Positions 43,107 to 51,798 of a stretch of 64,000 nucleotides of DNA are shown here, piece after piece. The stretch comes from Microterricola viridarii (lineage in GTDB: Bacteria; Actinomycetota; Actinomycetes; Actinomycetales; Microbacteriaceae): the NCBI RefSeq assembly GCF_001542775.1, contig NZ_CP014145.1, positions 2,728,001 through 2,792,000 on the forward strand, in the 5' to 3' direction. Position numbers and translations under genes: made by a program. Each line of letters starts with the position of its first letter. The first letter of the stretch is position 1. The notes beneath the pieces were generated by a model. It was not told the origin of the DNA. It made no database searches and was given only the letters and a program-made list of their open reading frames with translations.

Positions 43107-44414
43107 ATGAGCGGGGCATTGAAGCGAGTCGGTGGCACCTCGAGGAGCGTTGCGATAGCCACGCTCGGCAATTTGGGGGCTCCGCTCGCAGCATTCATCA
43201 GCGCCCCGATCCTCGCCAGGGTCTTGGGCGTGGATGATCGGGGCGAAGTTGCCGCAATCACGGCACCGTTCCTGCTCGCAGTGAGCGCGTTGACGATCGG
43301 GCTTCCAGAGGCAATAACCTATTTCGCTTCCAAACGCCCGGCCAGCGCACGGCGGGTTCTTCGGCAGGGTACTTTGATGCTCGCCGCGGTGGGGCTCCTC
43401 GGTAGCCTCGCCCTGCTCTGGCTCATGCCTCTCCTCATTCCGGGCGTCGACGGCGTCACATCGGCTTGCGTTGCACTGGCATTGATACCCAGCCTCGTAC
43501 TCGGCGGCGTTCGCGGCTACGCCGCGGGTTTGGGCGCATGGAAGCAGATCTCGATCGAGAGAACGTTTGGGGCGCTCGCACGACTCGCCGCTGTCGTCGC
43601 TCTCGCTTGGCTGGACGTGCTGACGATTGAGTCCGCCTCGCTCGCGATCGCCGTCACCACTTTCGCCGGAGGGATTTGTTATATCCCGCTGCTGCTGAGT
43701 AGAAGGTCTCCGCGTGACGCTCCGGACGAGCTGGGGGAGATCGCGCCGCGCAACCTTCTCTCCTTTGGAAGCCGGCTCTGGTTCGGTTCTCTCGCGGGTG
43801 TCCTGTTGTCGAGGCTCGACCAGACGCTCATGATTCCGCTTTCGAGCCCGCACCAACTCGGCCTCTACGCTGTGGCGGTCAGCGTGAGCGAAGTCACGTT
43901 GGTGTTCAACAGTGCGGTTCGAGATGTCATCTTCGCCGCCGAATCAGGGGGCACGAACGAGGCTCGGCTGACGTTGGCCGCACGCGCCTCGACGATGCTC
44001 ACCTTTGTGATGTGCGCTGCAGTCGGGATCCTCTCCACCTGGTGGCTGGCACCCGTGTTTGGTGAAGAATTTGCGCCCGCCATCGCCATCGTGCATGTGC
44101 TTCTGATTGGCGTGGTGCTCGGCAACCCGGGCTCGGTGGCGGGTGCCGGCCTGTCGGCGAGGGGCCGGCCGGAACTGCGCAGCTACGCGCTCGTCGTGGC
44201 CTGCATCGTCAATGTGGGGCTCGTGGTGCTCTTGGTGCCCACTCTGGGCGCGATGGGGGCAGCGATCGCCACGGTGGCGGGCAACACGGCCGCCGGCGGG
44301 ATGTGCATTTTCTGGATGAGACGCGTCTTCGGAGTGCCCGTCCTGGAATTTCTGGGCGTGCGCTGGTCGGATGTCGTCGAGCTCACCGCGCTCGCCCGGC
44401 GCCTGGTCCGTTAG
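43107..44414 (+). CDS. Wzx-like polysaccharide flippase
   Basis: A 435-residue membrane protein with about 12-14 helices of the oligosaccharide flippase family. The N-terminus VAIATLGNLGAPLAAFISAPILARVLGVDDRGEVAA carries the typical LARVLG..DRGE pattern. It would turn the lipid-linked repeat unit to the outer face of the membrane for polymerisation. Its place between two GT2 genes and before the polymerase matches Wzx/Wzy clusters. Confidence 0.87.
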   Translation: MSGALKRVGGTSRSVAIATLGNLGAPLAAFISAPILARVLGVDDRGEVAAITAPFLLAVSALTIGLPEAITYFASKRPASARRVLRQGTLMLAAVGLLGSLALLWLMPLLIPGVDGVTSACVALALIPSLVLGGVRGYAAGLGAWKQISIERTFGALARLAAVVALAWLDVLTIESASLAIAVTTFAGGICYIPLLLSRRSPRDAPDELGEIAPRNLLSFGSRLWFGSLAGVLLSRLDQTLMIPLSSPHQLGLYAVAVSVSEVTLVFNSAVRDVIFAAESGGTNEARLTLAARASTMLTFVMCAAVGILSTWWLAPVFGEEFAPAIAIVHVLLIGVVLGNPGSVAGAGLSARGRPELRSYALVVACIVNVGLVVLLVPTLGAMGAAIATVAGNTAAGGMCIFWMRRVFGVPVLEFLGVRWSDVVELTALARRLVR

Positions 44415-44489
44415 GGCGAGCCGCCATTCGCTGCCCAACCGAGCTGGTTGGGCACGGACAATTCGCTGAGAAGATTGGTTGAGGAACTT

Positions 44490-45398
44490 ATGGGTAGTGG
44501 AATGGCTGAAGCGCCATGGACCGTCTCGGTCGTGATCCCGACTGTCGGCCGCGCCGAGTTGGGCCGAGCGATCGAATCGGTCGCAGCGCAGAGCTACCCG
44601 GCAGCCGAAATCTTGATCGTCTCCGACACTGCAGACCCGATTCACCTGCCCGATCTGCCGGGCCTCCGACTCCTGACCGTCGGTCCTCGGGCGGGCGGAA
44701 ACGCCGCTCGGCAGCATGGCATTGAGTCGGCCCACGGCCGGTTGGTCGCGCTCCTCGATGATGATGACGAGTGGTTTCCAGACCACCTGTCCGAACTCGT
44801 GACACTGGTGCAACGCGCAAATCCTACCGACGACCGCTGGGTTGCGAGCAGCAGAGTTGTTGCGCGCCGAGCTGGCGGCGACGAGGTCTGGCCGGACCGG
44901 CCGATACGCGACGACGAGCAGCTCTCGCACTATCTCTTCCGCAAATCGTCTGTTAAGGGCGGCGTGGGATTTATGCAGGCCTCCACGCTCGTGTTCCCGA
45001 GATCGCTCGCAATGGATATCCCGTTTGACCCGGCGCTGCGCTTCCACCAAGATGTTGCCTGGCTCAACGCACTCTCAAGGTCGTCTCAGCCCCCGCGCGT
45101 GTTTCAACCCGAAAGCCCGACCGTGGTCCACCACATCGGCAACGGCGTGGCGAAGTCGATCACATCGGCCAAGTCGATTGCGTGGGCTCGTCAGCATCTG
45201 GATGCAAGTGACCGCCGCACGATCGGCGATTTCATTGCCGTCCACTCCCTCAACGCCGCAAAGAACGAGGACTCTGTCCGGCGGATGTGGGAGACTCTCC
45301 GCACCGCGTTCACCGTTGGCCGGCCCGGCCCGGCTGCCACAATCTACGCTTGTGCGCTAATCGCACAAGTTTCTCTCCGCCGTCCCGGCAGAGGTTAG
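44490..45398 (+). CDS. GT2-family glycosyltransferase
   Basis: A 302-residue GT-A enzyme. WTVSVVIPTVGRAELGRAIESVAAQSYPA is the classic GT2 start, and GRLVALLDDDDEWFPDHLSEL is a strong DxD metal site. The C-terminal half has FRKSSVKGGVGFMQASTLVF and RFHQDVAWLNALS, which may hold the catalytic Asp. ATG 44490 has GAGGAA just upstream; TTG 44448 is a longer option. It lies 75 bp after the flippase gene. Confidence 0.87.
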   Translation: MGSGMAEAPWTVSVVIPTVGRAELGRAIESVAAQSYPAAEILIVSDTADPIHLPDLPGLRLLTVGPRAGGNAARQHGIESAHGRLVALLDDDDEWFPDHLSELVTLVQRANPTDDRWVASSRVVARRAGGDEVWPDRPIRDDEQLSHYLFRKSSVKGGVGFMQASTLVFPRSLAMDIPFDPALRFHQDVAWLNALSRSSQPPRVFQPESPTVVHHIGNGVAKSITSAKSIAWARQHLDASDRRTIGDFIAVHSLNAAKNEDSVRRMWETLRTAFTVGRPGPAATIYACALIAQVSLRRPGRG

Positions 45399-45480
45399 GG
45401 TGGACGGTGATTGACGGCTGCGCAGCGAATGGTTCGTTTCGGGCTGCCGCGCGTTGTGTGACATGGATGCGGGGGCTCCA

Positions 45481-46869
45481 ATGATCTTTGTGACAATTCT
45501 CTTTGTCGCTGGTGTTTTCGCTGTGCTCAGAACGCGGGCGAGAGTCTCGGGCTACGTGGCTGCTGTGTGCGCGCTCGTGCTGGCGGTGCTCGTACCCTCC
45601 AACACCCCGCCAACTAGCGTGGTCGCGCTGGCGACCCTCGCCTCGTTGCTGCTGTTGGCCATCGGAAGTTTTCGGGCTCTGCCCTTCATCGATTTTCGTC
45701 GAACCAATCCGTGGCTGATCCTGTTCATCTCCTATGTCACGGTTCGGAGTCTGGTCGAAACTGACTGGCCATACGGGCTCGTCATCCTTTCGTCGGGTGC
45801 GGGACTGAGCCTTCTTGCGGTGCTCGCGGGGCAAAGCTGGGTAGACAGACGCGGGAGACCCCTTGACCTCCTCCTGACCGCCATTCCAGCAGTCATCGTT
45901 CTACAGTTCCTACTCGCAGTGGCCGAAGTCTCCTTCCGTGCCGAAGCTATCTGGCCGATGAGCGTCGGCTGGGACCATATCGAGAGCCGCGTCAATACGA
46001 TTGCGCCCTGGCTCGTCGGCCGCGCGATGGGCTCGACCGGACACCCCATTCCTCTCGGCGTCCTTGCCGCTGTCGGAATCGTGGTTTGCATCTGGCTGTT
46101 TGTTGAACGGCGTCTGTATTGGGCTCTGGCTGTTGCCGCCGTCGCCGGCACTCTCATCGTCTTTTCGGGCACACGGAGTGCCTTGATCGCGGCGGTACTT
46201 GCGCTTGTGTACTTCTTGGCCACGAAGCTGCGGCTGAAGACTCTCCTCATCGGCGGCGCCGTCGCCGTTGCCGTTTCTATCGCCGTCTATTACTCAGGAC
46301 TGCTCGAAAACCTCGGTCTCGGGACCGTCAAGGAAACTGACTCTTTCACGCACCGGGCAGGGGTCCTCCAGCTCTTGCCTGAATTGGTGCAGCGCGGCTC
46401 GGTGCTCGAGACACTCTTCGGCACCGGCTACGGCAGCATTGCCGAGGCACTGCAACGCTTCGCGGTTGGAGTGGACGGCATCGACGTTTTTGACCAGGAG
46501 TTCTTGCGCACGGGTTGGGCCACTGGCCTCGTGGGTCTCGGTCTACTGGCGGCGGCCGTGATCGTGGGCTGGCTGCGCAACGACGTGCTTGGGCGCATGC
46601 TGCTCATCGTGATGTTGGTTATGTTCGCCTCGTGGGATGCGCTCAGCTGGAATCTCGGCTTCGTGCTGCTGGTGGTGGTCGCGGCCCGACGCAGACCGCT
46701 CGATCCGCAGGCACCCGGTGAGGTCGACATACGAACCAAACGCGGACGACGCGCACTCGGCCGCCAGCCGGCCCAGAGCAGCGGCGACGCACCGCTGTCG
46801 GACCAGGACGAGCTGGCGAGAGGAAGTGCGCACGCGGCACCATCGGCTGTGCCGCACGAACTGAGTTAA
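45481..46869 (+). CDS. Wzy-like O-antigen polymerase/ligase family protein
   Basis: A 462-residue membrane protein with about 10-12 helices. The large outer loop (about residues 150-190) and the motif IVFSGTRSALIAAVLAL fit the Wzy_C/O-antigen ligase family. A polar tail of about 60 residues follows the last helix. As the only such protein in the cluster it is the likely polymerase joining repeat units. ATG 45481 has GGGGGC upstream. The next gene starts one base after its stop. Confidence 0.82.
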   Translation: MIFVTILFVAGVFAVLRTRARVSGYVAAVCALVLAVLVPSNTPPTSVVALATLASLLLLAIGSFRALPFIDFRRTNPWLILFISYVTVRSLVETDWPYGLVILSSGAGLSLLAVLAGQSWVDRRGRPLDLLLTAIPAVIVLQFLLAVAEVSFRAEAIWPMSVGWDHIESRVNTIAPWLVGRAMGSTGHPIPLGVLAAVGIVVCIWLFVERRLYWALAVAAVAGTLIVFSGTRSALIAAVLALVYFLATKLRLKTLLIGGAVAVAVSIAVYYSGLLENLGLGTVKETDSFTHRAGVLQLLPELVQRGSVLETLFGTGYGSIAEALQRFAVGVDGIDVFDQEFLRTGWATGLVGLGLLAAAVIVGWLRNDVLGRMLLIVMLVMFASWDALSWNLGFVLLVVVAARRRPLDPQAPGEVDIRTKRGRRALGRQPAQSSGDAPLSDQDELARGSAHAAPSAVPHELS

Positions 46870-46870
46870 A

Positions 46871-48019
46871 GTGACTGAGGCGACCTCCTCGCCCGCACGC
46901 ACCCCATCGTCAGAACTGGCCCGAGAGTATGAAGTGCACGTATTACATGTAACAGAATCGATGGGCAGCGGCGTCATGACGCTGACCGAACGGCTGAGCC
47001 ACATGCAGGCAGTTCAAGGGGCCCAGGTCGAGGTCATGTATCTTGTCCGCAGCGACACGCCCAGCCCCGAAGAGCTGCGTACGCGATTCAACCACGCGGT
47101 GAAACTCCAGCGCGTGGAGCCGCACGGGAATCGCGTCGTTGACCTTGCCACAATGTGGACCAACCTGCGCCGCATCTACAGAGACAATGCGGTGGATGTC
47201 GTCCACTGTCACTCCACCGTGGCCGGTGTGATCGGGCGAGGTGCGCGAATGGGCATCCGATCGAAGGTCAAGGTCTTCTACTCGCCCCACGGTTTTGCGT
47301 TCTTGCGCCTCAATATGCACCCCATCGTGCGGCGGGCGGTCCTCGGGCTCGAGCGGTTCCTCGCCCGGCGCGGCTCTGGCCTCATCCTGTCGTCGAACTC
47401 GGAGATGGCGCTGGCCGCCGAGACCATCCGTGCACCGCGCGCGTTCCTGCTTCGCAATGGGCTCTCACATGAAGCGCATCGGATTGAGGCCATTCCGGAG
47501 GACGCAAAGGGGAGACTGACCGTTGGCATGGTTGGCCGAGTCTGCTACCAGAAGGCGCCTTGGCGTTTCGCGGCCGTCGCAAAAGAGCTCTCGTCCAGAG
47601 CCGATTTCGTCTGGGTGGGCGGCGGGGACGAGGCAGACATCGACCGCTGGCTGGGGCGCCCCGAGGTCGATGTGACCGGCTGGATCAACGCTGACGAGCT
47701 GAAGAAGACGATCTCCGGCTTCGACCTCCTGCTCTTTCCTACGCTGTGGGAAGGCATGGCCTTGTCGTTGATCCAGGCCCAGTTGCAGGGCGTTCCCGCG
47801 ATCGTGTCGGACGTGGTCGGGAATGTCGATTGCGTGGTTGACGGCCGGACCGGCTACATCTGCCGTGACGATGACGAGCTCGTTGCGCGAACGGCCGAGC
47901 TTCTCGATGACCATGAGCTGCGTCTCAGCATGGCGACGAATGCTCGGACCTGGGCACGGGCGAATCTCACTGACGACCACATCGGGGTCGGCTCACTTGA
48001 GATCTACGACATGGCCTGA
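46871..48019 (+). CDS. GT4-family glycosyltransferase
   Basis: A 382-residue GT-B enzyme. The N-terminal domain has VLHVTESMGSGVMTLTERLSHMQ and DVVHCHSTVAGVIGRGARM; the C-terminal domain has TVGMVGRVCYQKAPWRF, FVWVGGGDE and DLLLFPTLWEGMALSLIQAQLQGVPAIVSDVVG, with the EGMALSLIQA stretch as nucleotide-sugar site. It starts at GTG 46871, one base after the polymerase stop, so expression is probably coupled. Confidence 0.88.
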   Translation: MTEATSSPARTPSSELAREYEVHVLHVTESMGSGVMTLTERLSHMQAVQGAQVEVMYLVRSDTPSPEELRTRFNHAVKLQRVEPHGNRVVDLATMWTNLRRIYRDNAVDVVHCHSTVAGVIGRGARMGIRSKVKVFYSPHGFAFLRLNMHPIVRRAVLGLERFLARRGSGLILSSNSEMALAAETIRAPRAFLLRNGLSHEAHRIEAIPEDAKGRLTVGMVGRVCYQKAPWRFAAVAKELSSRADFVWVGGGDEADIDRWLGRPEVDVTGWINADELKKTISGFDLLLFPTLWEGMALSLIQAQLQGVPAIVSDVVGNVDCVVDGRTGYICRDDDELVARTAELLDDHELRLSMATNARTWARANLTDDHIGVGSLEIYDMA

Positions 48020-48052
48020 CGCCGAGCGACCGAATTCTGGGGTCGCGCCTGC

Positions 48053-49243
48053 TCAGCGTGTTGCGTGCTGAGCAACCACACGCGAGTAGACGGCCTCAAG
48101 CTTTCGTGCGCATTCGGCGCTGTCAAAGTGCTCAGCGATGTGCGCTCGGCCCGCTGCACCATACCGTGCGGCCTTGGCTCGATCGGAGAGCAACTCGCTC
48201 AGCGCCTCCGAAAGACGTTCGGGGTTGTTCTCTGGAACAAGAATCCCTGTTGTCCCCGAAACCACGGCTTCCGGAATCCCGGAGTGCTCGGTGCTGACCA
48301 CCGGCAGGCCCGCATATGCACCCTCCAAGATGATGGTCGGGAGGCCCTCGGAGTCACCGTCGGCTGCGGTCTTTGACGGCACACACAGCAGTGCGGCGGC
48401 ATCCATCTCGGCCTGGATCGCGCTCGCATGCTGCGAGCCTTTGAAATCGACGTTCACGCCGTGCTGCTGTGCCAGCAGTTCGAGCTCGCTCCGAAGCGGC
48501 CCGTCGCCGACCACGACAATCTTGGTCCCGGCCAACTCGGGCGGGAACAGGCTCGCTGCCCGGATCAGATCCTCGAGCCCCTTCTTCTCAACGAGGCGTC
48601 CCACGAAAAGGATTCCGTCTCGCTCGGCGTTGTCCGCCTGGGCTGGGGCGGAGCTCAGCGCGATTCCGAGATGAACCACTTCGACCTTGCTCGGATCCGC
48701 CCCGCATACCACCGCGCTCTCCGCCATGAAACGAGAGTTCGCCAGAATTGCGGATGCGTACTCAAACGCTTCCGTGCGTCGACGCGCTTGGCGCCTCCCC
48801 AACTGAGTGTTGGGCAGAGCTCGGGTCACGTCAAAGCCATAGACGCTCACCACGGTCGGAAGGTTCAGGCGTCGAGCAGTTGGTGTGATGAGGCCGGCAT
48901 CTTCGCTGAAGTGCGCGTGAATCATCTCGGCGCCTGCGCTGGAGAACAGGCGCTCCAAGCGGCGTGACTTTCGGGTGAGGCGAAACAGTCGCAGCATAAC
49001 CGCGCTCCGATATCGCCCGTGTTGCGCCACGAGGTCGTCGGCTCGCGACAGCGACGACGCAATCGCCTTGAACCCGACTGTCCGCGCCTGCCATGTGATC
49101 AAGGCGTCACTCTGAGTACGAATGAACGTTTCTGTGCTTTGAAGCACGACGAGCCGCCAGAAGCCGACGACGGGTTTCGCTTGAATGCCCAACTTGAGCC
49201 TTTCATGCCACCCGTTTCCGAGCTGCATAGATCGGGCCCACAT
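48053..49243 (-). CDS. GT4-family glycosyltransferase
   Basis: A 396-residue GT-B enzyme. MIHAHFSEDAGLITPTARRLNLPTVVSVYGFDVTR is the acceptor-side domain, GILFVGRLVEKKGLEDLIRAA the start of the donor domain, and SEGLPTIILEGAYAGLPVVSTEHSGIPEAV the nucleotide-sugar site, with Glu residues in the family positions. It is on the minus strand, 33 bp from the convergent GT4 gene, and leads a run of minus-strand genes that includes the acyltransferases. ATG 49228 is an alternative start. Confidence 0.87.
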   Translation of the reverse strand: MWARSMQLGNGWHERLKLGIQAKPVVGFWRLVVLQSTETFIRTQSDALITWQARTVGFKAIASSLSRADDLVAQHGRYRSAVMLRLFRLTRKSRRLERLFSSAGAEMIHAHFSEDAGLITPTARRLNLPTVVSVYGFDVTRALPNTQLGRRQARRRTEAFEYASAILANSRFMAESAVVCGADPSKVEVVHLGIALSSAPAQADNAERDGILFVGRLVEKKGLEDLIRAASLFPPELAGTKIVVVGDGPLRSELELLAQQHGVNVDFKGSQHASAIQAEMDAAALLCVPSKTAADGDSEGLPTIILEGAYAGLPVVSTEHSGIPEAVVSGTTGILVPENNPERLSEALSELLSDRAKAARYGAAGRAHIAEHFDSAECARKLEAVYSRVVAQHATR

Positions 49244-49310
49244 TTAGCAGCGAAACCTGCCCCTAAATGCCGTGAGCACCCCTGCACCCAGCGTAGTTGA
49301 TTCGTCACAG

Positions 49311-50459
49311 CTACCCAGGGCTGTGACGGCCTCCGAGACTGACGTCGTCTCGTCGTGGCGGTACCTGCGCCGCCCCTTGCTCGTCGAGCACGTCTACGCC
49401 GTTGTGTGGGCCCGTGCGGTCAGAACAGAACGGGCCGGCATCGCGGGCGGTTTGCCGCGTGCCGATCTGATCCTTGAGCGCGTTGAAGGGCGTCTCTACA
49501 AATTTGTGGCTGAGCACAGTCGCAATGCCGGTGAGGACGACCGCGACCGCTCCAAGTGCACCGCCAGACAGGTCGGTACTCGTACGCAGAATGAACAAGA
49601 TCGGATAGTGCCACAGGTAGATCCCGTAGCTGACCACACCGACATAGACCAGCCAGGGGCGCGAGAGGCACCACACGAGGGGGCCCTTCCCACTCGCTGC
49701 ATGGAAAATCAAGAACGGCGTGGACAGGATGACGACTGCGGCCACCGCGAAGTTCGACACTAGGCCGAGCATATGACCGGCTATCGAAACAAGCATGGCC
49801 GCCACCCCCAGATATGCGAGGGGAGTGCTCTGCCACGGCTTGTCCGCAACGACGAAAGCAGCAGCGCAGCCGACGAGGAGCGCGCTTGTGTTGGCCAGCG
49901 GGCTGTATTCCACTGTCGCGAGCGTGATCTTCAGCATGAAGCCGGCAACTGCCAGGCCGCCGGTGAGGATCGCAAGCGTCCGGTTGCTCAGTTTGAACGC
50001 GAAGAGCGCCACGAGGATCAACGGCCAGAGGAGGTAGAACTGCTCCTCCGTGGCCAGCGACCACGTGTGACGGAACGGCATCATGTACGTGCCGAAGTAG
50101 GACATCGCGATGTTCGAGGTATAGCTCAGCGCTACGACGGCGTCGCTGAGAAGCGTTGGAACCAGAATCCCGAGCCCCAGCATCACGAACGTCACCACGG
50201 CAACCATTGTGAGAAGCGCCGGGTAAAGCCTCAGAAACCGCTTCAGATAGAACCGTCCGAGGTTGATACGACCGTTCTTGACACGCTCTTTGATCAGGAT
50301 GCGCGTGATGAGCCATCCGCTGATCACAAAGAAAACGTCGACTCCGAGCCAGCCCGGAACCCCGAGCCAGTGGAAGGCATGGTAGAAAAACACCACGAGA
50401 ACCGCGACACCTCGTATGCCGTCGAGCGCAGGAAGGTAAGTCAGGGTCTTCGAACGCAC
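49311..50459 (-). CDS. Acyltransferase-3 family membrane protein, copy A
   Basis: A 382-residue membrane acyltransferase with about 10 helices. LPALDGIRGVAVLVVFFYHAFHWLGVPG includes the conserved His; GVDVFFVISGWLITRIL, RFYLKRFLRLYPAL and HTWSLATEEQFYLLWPL are family motifs. Such proteins move acyl groups across the membrane onto extracellular sugars. After the last helix a soluble tail of about 45 residues is absent from the neighbouring paralogue. Strong similarity to the 50570-51607 gene suggests tandem duplication. Confidence 0.9.
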   Translation of the reverse strand: MRSKTLTYLPALDGIRGVAVLVVFFYHAFHWLGVPGWLGVDVFFVISGWLITRILIKERVKNGRINLGRFYLKRFLRLYPALLTMVAVVTFVMLGLGILVPTLLSDAVVALSYTSNIAMSYFGTYMMPFRHTWSLATEEQFYLLWPLILVALFAFKLSNRTLAILTGGLAVAGFMLKITLATVEYSPLANTSALLVGCAAAFVVADKPWQSTPLAYLGVAAMLVSIAGHMLGLVSNFAVAAVVILSTPFLIFHAASGKGPLVWCLSRPWLVYVGVVSYGIYLWHYPILFILRTSTDLSGGALGAVAVVLTGIATVLSHKFVETPFNALKDQIGTRQTARDAGPFCSDRTGPHNGVDVLDEQGAAQVPPRRDDVSLGGRHSPG

Positions 50460-50569
50460 TCGACCACTCTATCGACTTACAAAATGCAGTTATGCGGGGC
50501 GGCAGTCGCTAGCACCCGCTCCCCGCATGCACCTCTCGCTGGCATGCTTGGTCTACCCAAGCGGTATTG

Positions 50570-51607
50570 CTATGCGGGTACGAGGACCGCCTCGGGAGCC
50601 GGTTTCGGCGAGTCGATGCGGGCCCGGAACTTCGCGATCGGCTTCGCGAGAACCATGTGGCTGAGCGCAGATGCGGTAAGGGTGAGGATGAGGGTGATGA
50701 GCCCGACCTGAGCTCCGGTGAAGTCGCCAGTGTCGCGCACTGCACGGAAGATCGGGTAGTGCCATAGGTAGATCTCGTAGCTGATCACCCCGATGTATAC
50801 CAACCACGGTGCTGAGAGCAGGCGGGTGATGAAGCTCTGTCCGAAGGCGGCGTGAAGGATCACGAGCGGTGTCAGACCAATCACGATCCACGTGGTGGCG
50901 GTGTAGTTGAAATCGGCGAAGGTGTGGGCGAACACGACGCCTGTGATCGCGAGCGCGGCAATGTACGCGATGGGCGTGTTCTGCCAGGGCTTCTTCTCGA
51001 CCAGGATTGCGACTGCGCAGCCGACCAGCATCGCGCCGGCGCGCGAGATCGGGTTGAACGGCTGGTCAGGCAGGAGCACCCACGAAGCGAAGCTGATCGC
51101 CGTGCCTACGCCGAGGAGTGTCAGCATCAGGCCGCGCGGCATCTTGAGCGTGAGCATGAGGATCAGGACGAGGGGCCAGATCACGTAGAACTGTTCTTCC
51201 ATCGCCAGCGACCACGTGTGCGCTAAGTGCAGCACTTGTGACCATCCGGCCGTCATCGCAATGTTCGAAAGGTAAGTCAGTGACCATGCCGACGACTCGA
51301 GCACCTTTGTGAACGGTTGACCCTGTGTGAACCACAGCAGTAGGAACGTGGCGACAGTCACAAGCAGGGGCGGGTAGAGGCGAAGTGCGCGTTTGGCGTA
51401 GAACTTGCCGAGGTTGATCTTGCCGTTCTTGTCGAATTCCCTCAGCAGGATGCGGGTGATGAGCCATCCGCTGATGGCGAAGAAGACATCGACGCCGAGG
51501 CCGGGGATTCCAGACCACGGAAAGACATGGTGAGCGAAGACCGTCAGTACCGCGATCGCACGGATGCCATCGAGGGTAGGGGTGTGTGGCAGCGATCTTC
51601 CACGCAC
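50570..51607 (-). CDS. Acyltransferase-3 family membrane protein, copy B
   Basis: A 345-residue paralogue of the neighbouring acyltransferase: TLDGIRAIAVLTVFAHHVFPWSGIPG, GVDVFFAISGWLITRILLRE, HTWSLAMEEQFYVIWPL. I chose GTG 51607 because the product then begins MRGRSLPHTPTLDGIR, aligning with MRSKTLTYLPALDGIR of copy A; the longer form from TTG 51658 has an extra Arg/Ser-rich segment. The end of the domain is altered: copy A has KFVETPF where this has MVLAKPI. It probably decorates the same polymer. Confidence 0.88.
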   Translation of the reverse strand: MRGRSLPHTPTLDGIRAIAVLTVFAHHVFPWSGIPGLGVDVFFAISGWLITRILLREFDKNGKINLGKFYAKRALRLYPPLLVTVATFLLLWFTQGQPFTKVLESSAWSLTYLSNIAMTAGWSQVLHLAHTWSLAMEEQFYVIWPLVLILMLTLKMPRGLMLTLLGVGTAISFASWVLLPDQPFNPISRAGAMLVGCAVAILVEKKPWQNTPIAYIAALAITGVVFAHTFADFNYTATTWIVIGLTPLVILHAAFGQSFITRLLSAPWLVYIGVISYEIYLWHYPIFRAVRDTGDFTGAQVGLITLILTLTASALSHMVLAKPIAKFRARIDSPKPAPEAVLVPA

Positions 51608-51798
51608 AGTGTCTCGCCTACTTGTGGCGCATGATCGCGCGCGATTTGATAGCCGCAAGAGATTACCGGAAGCTCTGATTGAAGTTTGCCCACGGCTGAC
51701 TTTTGCATTCCGGTGCCCCCGGGGTGTTCTTCGCGTGGCGCAGCGCGATCATTGGGCCGAACGTGGATCACGGCATGCACGTGCTCGCCTGGCTGCTC

